Source of the DNA: Desulfurivibrio sp044068625
GTDB taxonomy: Bacteria; Desulfobacterota; Desulfobulbia; Desulfobulbales; Desulfurivibrionaceae
Assembly: GCF_044068625.1 (NCBI RefSeq)
Contig: NZ_JBIPKH010000030.1
Coordinates: 1 to 20,717, forward strand
Direction of reading: 5' to 3'
DNA: 20,717 bases
The translations under genes and the position numbers were made by a program. The notes beneath the pieces are model-generated. The model saw only the letters and a list, made by a program, of their open reading frames with translations. It was not told the origin of the DNA and searched no databases. Shown piece after piece: positions 14,110-20,717 of the stretch. How positions within the stretch are numbered: the stretch's first letter is position 1; the number at the start of each line of letters is the position of its first letter.

Positions 14110-15078
14110 ATGAAGCTTCCTTCCCTGACCATCGGCCGTTTTACCGCGCCGATCCCCTTGATTCAAGGTGGTATGTCCATTCGGGTTTCCACCTCTGCCC
14201 TGGCGGTTCCGGTGGCGCAATGTGGCGGAATCGGCACCATCGGCGGCTCGGGCCTGCCGGTGGAGGAGTTGCAGGCCGATATTCGCAAGGCCAAGCGCGA
14301 AACCGACGGGGTTATCGCGGTCAACATCATGTTTGCCATGAAGAATTTTTACCAGCTGGTGATGGGCTCCATTGAGGCCGGGGTGGACATGATCATCACC
14401 GGAGCCGGTTTTTCCCGTGATATCTTCAAGATCGGCCAGGAGACCAATACCCCCATCGTTTCCATTGTCTCCTCGCCCGCCTTCGCCCGTCTGGCGGAAA
14501 AGCTGGGGGCGGCGGCCATCGTGGTGGAGGCCAAGGAGGCCGGCGGCCATCTGGGGACCGACCGGGCTCTGCGTGAGCTCTTCCCCGAGGTGCGCAAGGT
14601 GGTCAAGAAGGTGCCGCTGATCGCCGCCGGCGGGATCACCGATGGCTTTGAAATGGCTGAAATGATGGATAAATATGGGGCCGATGGGGTGCAGATCGCC
14701 ACCCGTTTCGTGCTGACCAAGGAGTGTTCGGCCGATGATAATTTCAAGCAGGCCATGCTCAAGGCCCGGCCGGAAGATGTCACCCTGATCCGTTCGCCGG
14801 TGGGGTTGCCGGGCCGGGCGCTCAAAACCCCCTTTGTTCAGCGGCTGGCCGACAAGGTCGAGATGAAGGCCAAGGAGTGCCGTTGGAAGTGCCTGAAAAA
14901 GTGCGATCATTTTTATTGCATCAGCGACCGTTTGCAGAAAGCCTACCAGGGCGATCTGGAGGAAGGCCTCTTTTTCACCGGTGAAAATGTCTGGAAGATG
15001 AAAGAGATTCTGACGGTGAAGGAAGTTTTCGATCAGTTTGTCAGCCAGGCCGAATCCGTTTACAAGGAGCAGAGGTAG
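14110..15078 (+). CDS. Nitronate monooxygenase / YrpB-type FMN flavoprotein
   Basis: A 322-residue TIM-barrel flavin enzyme of the nitronate monooxygenase (2-nitropropane dioxygenase)/FabK superfamily. Visible marks are the N-terminal PLIQGGM, AGGH at 144-147 (the usual active-site His of the family is H147), the phosphate-binding IAAGGITDG (171-179) and GVQIATRF (193-200). The C-terminus carries four spaced cysteines, C257, C261, C265 and C270, in CRWKCLKKCDHFYC, followed by the DLEEGLFFTGENVWKMKEI segment. As I recall, related proteins of anaerobes share this tail. The cluster could bind a metal or Fe-S centre (inference). The substrate is unknown; nitronate oxidation is the family label, not shown here. 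pcnB follows closely. The start has only a weak Shine-Dalgarno. Confidence 0.85.
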   Translation: MKLPSLTIGRFTAPIPLIQGGMSIRVSTSALAVPVAQCGGIGTIGGSGLPVEELQADIRKAKRETDGVIAVNIMFAMKNFYQLVMGSIEAGVDMIITGAGFSRDIFKIGQETNTPIVSIVSSPAFARLAEKLGAAAIVVEAKEAGGHLGTDRALRELFPEVRKVVKKVPLIAAGGITDGFEMAEMMDKYGADGVQIATRFVLTKECSADDNFKQAMLKARPEDVTLIRSPVGLPGRALKTPFVQRLADKVEMKAKECRWKCLKKCDHFYCISDRLQKAYQGDLEEGLFFTGENVWKMKEILTVKEVFDQFVSQAESVYKEQR

Positions 15079-15085
15079 CCCCCTG

Positions 15086-16492
15086 GTGTCTCAGCTTGAC
15101 GATTCCGCCGCTTTGCGTGAAGAAGCAGAAGCGATGACCGCAACCATGTCGCCCCAGCCCCGGGTGATACCCCGGGCCGAGCATACCGTTTCCCGGGCCG
15201 ATATCGACCGGGAAGCCCTCAAGGTGATGCACCGCCTGCGGGATGAGGGGCATCTGGCCTATCTGGTGGGCGGGGGGGTGCGTGACCTGCTGCTGGGCAA
15301 GAAGCCCAAGGATTTTGATATCAGCACCAGCGCCAAGCCCGGCGAGTTGCGCAAGATCTTCCGTAACAGCCGCATCATCGGCCGTCGTTTCCGCCTGGTG
15401 CAGGTCTTTTTCCCCGGCGGCAAGATCATCGAGGTCGCCACCTTCCGGTGCCGCAGCGAGTTTGAAGCCAACGGCGGCGAGATCGAGACGTTAGCCCACG
15501 ACAACACCTTCGGCACCCCGGTGGAGGACGCCTTCCGCCGGGATCTGACCATCAACGCCCTCTTTTACGAGATCGAAAATTTCACGGTGATCGACTACAC
15601 CGGGGGGGTGGAGGATCTGCGGAATCGCCTGGTCCGCCTGGTGGGAGACCCGGACCGTCGCCTGCTTCGTGATCCGGTGCGGATGCTGCGGGCCATCCGC
15701 CATGCCGCCCGCAGTGATTTCACCATCGAGAATGAAACCTGGCTGGCGATTTGCCGGCACGTGGATAAGCTGGGGCTCTGCCCCGATTCCCGGCTGCGGG
15801 ATGAGCTGTTCAAGGATCTGCGGGCCGGCGCCAGCCGGAGTTGGGCCGATTTTGCCTTGGCCAGCGGGATCTTTTTTGAACTGTTCCCCTTTTATCGCGG
15901 GATTTTACCGCCGCCGGGCCCCGCCGACCAGGAGAGTCAGCGGCTGATTGCCCCCGCACCACTGGTGACCCTGCTTTTTAAGCTGTTGCGGATGGTCGAC
16001 CAGATGGTGGCCGCCGGGAAAGAGTTTTCCGAGGAGATGTTGCTGGCCCTGCTGCTGCTCCCCTGGGCCGAGGCCCGGTTCGAGTTGTTGGCCAAGGAGC
16101 TGGATCGGAGCGGGGCCTACCGTTTCTCCCGTAAGTTGCGGAGCGAGCTGGACGAGATACTGGTCCCGCTCAATATCAAACGCAGCTCCAAGGAATCCCT
16201 GGCCATGTTGCTCAGCAATCTGCCCCTGCTGCTGGCCCACTGCCCGGTGGAGTCCGAGGAGGAGGTTGGCGAGTGGCCCAAGCCCTTGGCTCGCAAGGGC
16301 TATTTCCCCCAATGCCTGGCCCTTTATGAGTTGTACCGGGCCGCCTTGACCGGGGAGCAGCCCTCGGCGATCATCAGTGCCGCCGCCCCGCCCCCTCCCG
16401 CCGTTAAACGTAAGAGCGCCCGCCCCGGCCGCCGCCGGGAGGGTCGAGCCCCCGCCTTTGTCAAGGGTGGTATTTTCGGGCTCAAAAAATAG
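15086..16492 (+). CDS. pcnB: Poly(A) polymerase I / class II nucleotidyltransferase
   Basis: About 468 residues, a class II polynucleotide adenylyltransferase. From the GTG start the catalytic GG lies in LVGGGVRDLLLG (about 60-71). D76 and D78 of KDFD and E116 of IIEVATFR supply the metal ligands. The run RIIGRRFRLVQVFF and the very basic tail (KRKSARPGRRREGR) fit PcnB poly(A) polymerase rather than CCA-adding enzymes. It adds 3' A-tails that promote RNA decay. I chose GTG 15086, seven bases after the upstream stop and ten after AGAGG. A TTG at 15038, overlapping the flavoprotein gene, and ATG at 15134 are alternatives; conserved sequence begins only around residue 35. It stops 13 bp before bioB. 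Confidence 0.88.
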   Translation: MSQLDDSAALREEAEAMTATMSPQPRVIPRAEHTVSRADIDREALKVMHRLRDEGHLAYLVGGGVRDLLLGKKPKDFDISTSAKPGELRKIFRNSRIIGRRFRLVQVFFPGGKIIEVATFRCRSEFEANGGEIETLAHDNTFGTPVEDAFRRDLTINALFYEIENFTVIDYTGGVEDLRNRLVRLVGDPDRRLLRDPVRMLRAIRHAARSDFTIENETWLAICRHVDKLGLCPDSRLRDELFKDLRAGASRSWADFALASGIFFELFPFYRGILPPPGPADQESQRLIAPAPLVTLLFKLLRMVDQMVAAGKEFSEEMLLALLLLPWAEARFELLAKELDRSGAYRFSRKLRSELDEILVPLNIKRSSKESLAMLLSNLPLLLAHCPVESEEEVGEWPKPLARKGYFPQCLALYELYRAALTGEQPSAIISAAAPPPPAVKRKSARPGRRREGRAPAFVKGGIFGLKK

Positions 16493-16505
16493 CTAAGGAG
16501 AGGTG

Positions 16506-17426
16506 GTGTCGGTGGTCCCGGAAGCGGAAAAATTGCGACGCATGCCCACCGCCGAGCTGCTGGCGGCGGCGTTGGCCGTCAAGCTGGAGCGGCGGAAAAC
16601 CGCCTTCTCCTTCTGCAGCATCATCAACGCCAAATCGGGGCGCTGCAGCGAGGATTGCCGCTACTGTGTCCAATCCGGCCACTACCGGACCGAGGCCCCG
16701 ATCTATCCCCTGAAAAGCACGGAAGAGGTGGTGGCTGCCGCCCGGGTCGCCAAGGCGGACGGGGCGGCGCGTTTCTCCCTGGTCACCAGTGGCCGGGGGC
16801 TGCCGGTGGCGGAGGTCGAGCCGGTGGCGGCGGCCATCGCCGCGGTGCGGGAGCAGGTGGGGATCAAGGTCTGCGGCTCCTTCGGGATTCTCGATCATGC
16901 CACCCTGGCCCGACTCAAGGCGGCGGGGATGAGCCGTTACCATCACAACCTGGAAACCTCGGAACGGTTCTTTCCCCAGGTCACCACCACCCACACCTTC
17001 GCCGATCGGATCGCCACCATTCGGGCCGCCCAGGCGGCCGGGCTGGAGGTTTGTGCCGGGGGGATCTTCGGTTTGGGGGAGGAGGAGGAGGACCGCTTGA
17101 GCATGGCCACCACCCTGGCCGAGCTGGAGGTGGATTCGGTCCCCCTCAACATTCTGATCCCCCTGCCGGGAACCCCCCTGGAGGGGACCAGCCCTTTGCC
17201 GATCCGGGAAATTCTCCGGGGAATCGCCTATTGCCGGCTGCTGCTGCCCCGGGTTTGCGTGCGCCTGGCCGGGGGGCGGGAGGCGGCCCTGGACGACTTT
17301 CTCGCCGCCGCCTTCATGGCCGGGGCCGACGGGATGATGATCGGCGGCTATCTCACTCAACGGGGCCGGACCCCGGCCGCGGACCGGGAGTTTGCCCGCC
17401 AGATGGTGGCCTTGTGGTCAGATTGA
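16506..17426 (+). CDS. bioB: Biotin synthase (radical SAM)
   Basis: About 306 residues. The radical SAM motif C47-x3-C51-x2-C54 sits in NAKSGRCSEDCRYCVQS, typical of BioB, which inserts sulfur into dethiobiotin. Cysteines matching E. coli C128 and C188 are present (C123 in KVCGSFG, C183 in EVCAGGI), as is the Arg matching R260 (R253 in CVRLAGGRE). The position of E. coli C97 is Ser here (S91 in ARFSLVTSGRG), and an extra Cys (C251) sits two residues before R253. The sulfur-donor cluster may therefore be bound differently. AAGGAG (16495-16500) favours GTG 16506 at five-base spacing; GTG 16503 is two bases away. bioF starts inside its end. A HydE-like or other BioB-fold enzyme is less likely given the near-canonical motifs. 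Confidence 0.93.
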   Translation: MSVVPEAEKLRRMPTAELLAAALAVKLERRKTAFSFCSIINAKSGRCSEDCRYCVQSGHYRTEAPIYPLKSTEEVVAAARVAKADGAARFSLVTSGRGLPVAEVEPVAAAIAAVREQVGIKVCGSFGILDHATLARLKAAGMSRYHHNLETSERFFPQVTTTHTFADRIATIRAAQAAGLEVCAGGIFGLGEEEEDRLSMATTLAELEVDSVPLNILIPLPGTPLEGTSPLPIREILRGIAYCRLLLPRVCVRLAGGREAALDDFLAAAFMAGADGMMIGGYLTQRGRTPAADREFARQMVALWSD

Positions 17427-18589
17427 GCGATTTTTTAAGTGAACAGCAGCGGCGGGGTAAGCTGCGCCGTCTGTTGCCCCTGGAGCATCCCGAGGGGGGG
17501 CGGATTGCTCTGCCCCAATTTGGCGAGATGCTGGATTTTTCTTCCAACGATTATCTGGGGTTGAGTCGCCACCCCCGCTTGCTGACGGCGGCGGCCGAGG
17601 CCATGAGCCTTTTCGGTACCGGAGCCGGCTCCGCCCGCCTGATGGGGGGCAACCTGGAGCTGCACCGCCGGTTGGAAGCCGCCCTGGCCCTGTTCAAGGG
17701 GCTGCCGGCGGCCCTGCTCTTCGGCAGCGGTTATCTGGCCAATATCGGGATTATTCCCGCCCTGGTGGGTCGCCATGACCAGATCTTCGCCGACCGGCTC
17801 AGCCATGCCAGCATCTATGACGGCTGCCGCCTTTCCGGAGCCCAGCTGCACCGCTTCCATCACAACGATTGCAACCATCTGGAGGAGTTGCTCCAAAAGC
17901 GGCGGGGCGGGGCGGGTCAGGCCCTGATTGTGGTGGAATCCCTTTACAGCATGGATGGCGATCTCTGTCCGTTGGCCGAAGTGGTGGAGCTGAAGGAGCG
18001 CTACGGTTGCCGCCTGCTGGTGGACGAGGCCCACGCCACCGGCCTGTTCGGTCCCCATGGCGCCGGACTGGTGGCTGAGGCCGGCCTTGCCCCACGGGTG
18101 GATCTGGTGATGGGGACTCTGGGCAAGGCCCTGGGCTCCTATGGGGCCTATGTCGCCGGCGACCGGGAGATGATCGACTATCTGGTCAACCGGGCTCGCA
18201 GCTTCATCTTCTCCACCGCCCTGCCGCCGGCCACCACCGCCGCCGCCCTGGCCGCCCTGGCCCTGATGGTGGAGGAACCGGAGCTGCGGACCGATCTCTG
18301 GCGCAGAGTTGATTTTTTTAAGGGTCAACTGACCCAGGCCGGCATTGAGACGGATCTGGGCCCATCCCAGATCATTCCGCTGCCGGTGGGGAAGAGCGCC
18401 GCCGCCGCCCTGGCCGCCGAGGAGTTGCGGTCCCGGGGTCTGTTCGTGGTGGCGGTGCGCCCCCCCACCGTACCCGAGGGCAGCGCCCGGCTGCGCCTTT
18501 CGGTTACCCGCCATCTCAGCGAGGGCAACCTGGCCGAAGCCGCCCTTCTGCTGGCCGCCGGTTTGCGGCCGGGGCAGGGCGGCTCATGA
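17414..18589 (+). CDS. bioF: 8-amino-7-oxononanoate synthase
   Basis: About 391 residues, a PLP enzyme of the alpha-oxoamine synthase family that condenses pimeloyl-thioester with alanine in biotin synthesis. Visible residues are the N-terminal FSSNDYLGL, H131 that stacks on PLP (LSHASIYD), the D204-x2-H207 pair in VDEAHATG, and the Schiff-base K238 in MGTLGKALGSYG. The frame is open far upstream across bioB, but that part is a Gly/Pro/Arg-rich shadow. The likely start is GTG 17414, four bases after GGTGG. TTG 17423, forming a TTGA overlap with the bioB stop, is the alternative and would give 388 residues. It overlaps cobS by 4 bp (ATGA). Confidence 0.95.
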   Translation: MVRLSDFLSEQQRRGKLRRLLPLEHPEGGRIALPQFGEMLDFSSNDYLGLSRHPRLLTAAAEAMSLFGTGAGSARLMGGNLELHRRLEAALALFKGLPAALLFGSGYLANIGIIPALVGRHDQIFADRLSHASIYDGCRLSGAQLHRFHHNDCNHLEELLQKRRGGAGQALIVVESLYSMDGDLCPLAEVVELKERYGCRLLVDEAHATGLFGPHGAGLVAEAGLAPRVDLVMGTLGKALGSYGAYVAGDREMIDYLVNRARSFIFSTALPPATTAAALAALALMVEEPELRTDLWRRVDFFKGQLTQAGIETDLGPSQIIPLPVGKSAAAALAAEELRSRGLFVVAVRPPTVPEGSARLRLSVTRHLSEGNLAEAALLLAAGLRPGQGGS

Positions 18590-19398
18590 AATCGCTGTGG
18601 CTGGCCCTGGTTTTTTTGACCATTGTGCCATTGCCCGCCTGGCGGACCCCGGTGAGCGAGCGGGATCTGACCCGCTCCGCCGGCGCCTTTGTTCTGGTGG
18701 GGGGGCTGCAGGGGTTGTTGCTGGTGGCCACCGACCTGGCCGCCGGCTGGTTTTTTCACCCCGATCTGGCCCTGTGGCTGGTGCTGCTGGTGGCGGTGCT
18801 GGTCAGCGGCGGCTTTCACCAGGATGGCCTGGCCGATACCTTCGATGCCCTGGCGGTGAAATCCAGCGGCGATGATGATGCCGACCGGGAGCGGCGGCTG
18901 GCGGCGATGAAGGACTCGGCCACCGGGGCCATTGGCATGCTGGCGGTCTTTTTCCTCCTGCTGCTCAAGTTCCAGGCCCTGAAAAGCCTCTCCCACAACT
19001 CCTACGCCGCCTACTACTCCAGCCTGCTGCTGCTGCCCGCCTTGGGCAAGTGGGCGATGCTCAGCGTCATGCCCGCTGCCGTGCCCTCCCGGCCCGACGG
19101 CCTGGGACGGCTCTTTCTGGGCAAGGTGGGCCGCCGGCAACTGCTCTGGGGGGGGGCGACCCTGCTGGGGTTGCTGCTGGTGCCGGCCCTGCTGCTCGCC
19201 GCCTATCTGCCCCCCTTTTCCTGGGCCTTTTATCTCGCCCTGCCCGGGTTGCTCCACCTGTGGGGCCGCTGGCTGATGGCCATGTTTCATCGTCGTTTTG
19301 GCGGCCTCAACGGTGACAGTCTGGGGGCGCTCAACGAGTTGGGCGAACTTTTCTTCCTGTTGGCGGTGCTGATATGGTTACGACTCTCTATCTGGTAA
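18586..19398 (+). CDS. cobS: Adenosylcobinamide-GDP ribazoletransferase (cobalamin synthase)
   Basis: A 270-residue polytopic membrane enzyme that joins adenosylcobinamide-GDP with alpha-ribazole in the last steps of cobalamin assembly. The acidic signature GGFHQDGLADTFDAL has D80, D84 and D87. It is followed by AAMKDSATGAIG and, near the C-terminus, GDSLGALNELGE. Hydrophobic segments lie at about 5-18, 31-56, 60-76, 114-130, 141-162, 186-207, 211-228 and 253-268. It is slightly longer than E. coli CobS (about 247). The ATG overlaps the bioF stop as ATGA, implying translational coupling. The CobC-like phosphatase starts within its last 25 bp. Confidence 0.95.
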   Translation: MKSLWLALVFLTIVPLPAWRTPVSERDLTRSAGAFVLVGGLQGLLLVATDLAAGWFFHPDLALWLVLLVAVLVSGGFHQDGLADTFDALAVKSSGDDDADRERRLAAMKDSATGAIGMLAVFFLLLLKFQALKSLSHNSYAAYYSSLLLLPALGKWAMLSVMPAAVPSRPDGLGRLFLGKVGRRQLLWGGATLLGLLLVPALLLAAYLPPFSWAFYLALPGLLHLWGRWLMAMFHRRFGGLNGDSLGALNELGELFFLLAVLIWLRLSIW

Positions 19399-20066
19399 GG
19401 CATGGGGCCACCGAAGGCGATGGTGAGGCCCGCTACAAGGGGAGTATCGATGTGCCGCTGGCGGCGGCGGGCCGGGCCCAGATCGAGGAGACCGCTGGCC
19501 GTTTGCGGCGGCGGTTGGCGGCGGCGGCCGCTGCCCGGGCCGGTGACTACCTGGGGGAGATTCATCGGCCGGCCCCCAACGGGTCGGACCCCGTTTCCGC
19601 CGCCCCCCCTCCGGCCCCTGCGGCCCTCTACTGTTCGCCCTTAAGCCGTACCCGGGTCAGCGCGGAGATCATCGCCGCCCCCCTGGGGTTGAATCCGATC
19701 CCGATACCCGATCTGCGGGAGCGCCATTTTGGAGTCTGGGAGGGGTTGAGCTTTCGGGAGATCCGGGCCGCCTGGCCCGAGCATTTCGAGGCCTGGGCCG
19801 CCGATCCCCTGGGTTTCAGTCCGCCGGAGGGAGAAAACACCCTGGAGGTGGCCCGGCGGGGTCGGCGGGCGATCAAAAAGATCCTGGCCGCCCATCCCGG
19901 CCGGGAGGTGATCGTGGTCGCCCACGGCGGCATCAACCGGGTTATTCTCTGCCACTTTCTGCAACTGCCGCTCCGCCATATCTTCCGGATCGAACAGAGC
20001 CTGGCCTGTCTTAACGTGGTGGAGATGTGGGATAAATACCCGGTGGTCAAGCTCTTGAACGGCTAG
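19374..20066 (+). CDS. cobC: Histidine phosphatase, probable alpha-ribazole phosphatase
   Basis: A 230-residue histidine phosphatase superfamily member. The phosphohistidine motif is LVRHGATE (H10), the second catalytic His is H184 in VVAHGG, and the acid is probably in the segment RERHFGVWEGLSF (115-127). In this setting, overlapping cobS by 25 bp, the most likely role is dephosphorylation of alpha-ribazole phosphate or adenosylcobalamin phosphate. The superfamily includes phosphoglycerate mutases, so the assignment leans on context and on the FGVWEGLSF segment. Between about residues 49 and 84 there is an Ala/Pro-rich low-complexity insertion not expected in the fold core. The stop is 2 bp from that of the convergent response regulator. 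Confidence 0.85.
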   Translation: MVTTLYLVRHGATEGDGEARYKGSIDVPLAAAGRAQIEETAGRLRRRLAAAAAARAGDYLGEIHRPAPNGSDPVSAAPPPAPAALYCSPLSRTRVSAEIIAAPLGLNPIPIPDLRERHFGVWEGLSFREIRAAWPEHFEAWAADPLGFSPPEGENTLEVARRGRRAIKKILAAHPGREVIVVAHGGINRVILCHFLQLPLRHIFRIEQSLACLNVVEMWDKYPVVKLLNG

Positions 20067-20068
20067 AA

Positions 20069-20662
20069 TCAGCGGCGGGGGGGCATCTTCTGCAGTTTTC
20101 TTTGCAGGGTGCGGCGGTGGAGGCCCAGGCGCTGGGCGGCCTGGGAGATATTGCCGTCGCAGTCGGCCAGCACCCGGTTGATATGCTCCCACTCCGCCCG
20201 GGCCAGGGAGGGAGCCGGGAATTTAGCTTTCGTGGTTTTGGTTTTTTTGCTCCCGGACTCGTCGCCATCCGTTTCCTGGTCCACCTCCAGCTCCGGGGCC
20301 GGCTGGCCACGGAAAGCCAGCAGAATCTCATCGGCGTCGGCGGGTTTGGGCAGGTAGGCCACGGCCCCCAGGCGGATCGCCACCGTGGCGGTGGCGATGC
20401 TGCCGTAGCCGGTCAGCACCACCATGGCCAGGTCCGGGTGGATCCGCCGGGCGGCGGCCACCAGCTCCAGGCCGGAGCGGCCGGGCATCCGCAGGTCGAT
20501 CACCGCCAGATCAGGTTTCTCGCCATGGATGATGGCGATGGCGGTATCGTAGTCGCCGGCCCCGAAAACCGTTAAGCCCCGGCGGGCAAAAGCCTTTTCC
20601 AGCCGGCGGCGAAAGGTGGCCTCGTCGTCCACCAGGAGAATTTTTTGCTGCCGATCGCTCAT
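20069..20662 (-). CDS. RegA/PrrA/ActR-type response regulator with Fis-like HTH
   Basis: A 197-residue regulator. The REC domain (about 5-118) has D12/D13, phosphoacceptor D56 in AVIDLRMPGRSG, T84 and K106. A charged linker (about 122-148) leads to a Fis-type HTH at about 157-192. Its segment EWEHINRVL...GNISQAAQRLGLHRRTLQRKL is very close to the RegA/PrrA/ActR consensus. Those proteins are global regulators answering redox state through a RegB-type kinase in Proteobacteria. The residue spacing and the final RRTLQRKLQK strongly support DNA binding. AGGAG lies five bases before the ATG. A kinase gene might end just upstream at the window edge with an ATGA overlap, but too little is visible to call it. 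Confidence 0.93.
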   Translation of the reverse strand: MSDRQQKILLVDDEATFRRRLEKAFARRGLTVFGAGDYDTAIAIIHGEKPDLAVIDLRMPGRSGLELVAAARRIHPDLAMVVLTGYGSIATATVAIRLGAVAYLPKPADADEILLAFRGQPAPELEVDQETDGDESGSKKTKTTKAKFPAPSLARAEWEHINRVLADCDGNISQAAQRLGLHRRTLQRKLQKMPPRR

Positions 20663-20717
20663 CTTCTCTCCTGCTTGTTAAGCGAAGGGGTTGATTCCAA
20701 TCCATGCCGATCTGCAT

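Noticed and set aside
16655..17413. Apparent long N-terminal extension of bioF across bioB, giving one 644-residue frame
   Set aside because: The extension is Gly/Pro/Arg/His-rich shadow of bioB. BioF homology starts around 17414 at normal length, so this is not a fusion protein.
20511..20717. Minus-strand open frame starting at the edge and running into the response regulator gene
   Set aside because: It is out of frame with the well-supported regulator, and its translation within that gene is shadow sequence.

Overview
The window is a compact, GC-rich bacterial chromosome segment of housekeeping and signalling genes, with no rRNA, tRNA, insertion sequence, phage or CRISPR feature that I can see. 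Gene content and style suggest a strictly or facultatively anaerobic Desulfobacterota (Desulfobulbales-like) bacterium. Pointers are a cytoplasmic GAF histidine kinase with a REC-TPR response regulator, an rpsA-sppA-ihfB cluster, a YrpB-type flavoprotein with a C-terminal Cys cluster, pcnB, and biotin and cobalamin genes side by side. This assignment is inference from gene content, not from a marker gene.

Layout. At 26-1369 a Crp/Fnr-type regulator (minus) and a cvpA-like membrane protein (plus) diverge from a short region holding two overlapping inverted repeats. From 9032 down to 1372 runs a long minus-strand series: guaB, guaA, a GAF sensor histidine kinase, a REC-TPR response regulator and a 706-residue TPR-like membrane protein carrying a CCHC zinc-knuckle motif. 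The first four are 3 bp apart, overlapping by 10 bp, and 19 bp apart; the last follows after 38 bp. This looks like one operon linking GMP synthesis to a signalling module. At 9125-9736 a YciO/YrdC-family gene runs divergently on the plus strand. Next comes a minus-strand block (13795 to 9762): a REC-GGDEF regulator, rpsA with its own clear promoter, sppA and ihfB. The 314-bp divergent gap at 13796-14109 holds an unusual array of 23-bp direct repeats ending in two mutually exclusive hairpins.

From 14110 to 20066 the plus strand carries a nitronate monooxygenase-like flavoprotein, pcnB, bioB, bioF, cobS and a CobC-like phosphatase. Successive genes overlap from bioB onward, so this is probably one transcript. 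A RegA/ActR/PrrA-type response regulator (minus) ends 2 bp from the CobC-like gene and runs towards the right edge, where the tail of another gene, perhaps its kinase, may begin.

The points most worth following up are: (i) the guaBA-kinase-REC/TPR-zinc-knuckle operon as a candidate undescribed signalling system; (ii) the retroviral-type CCHC knuckle in a bacterial membrane protein; (iii) the 23-bp repeat array with alternative hairpins; and (iv) a BioB lacking the Cys that aligns with E. coli Cys97, a ligand of the sulfur-donor cluster.
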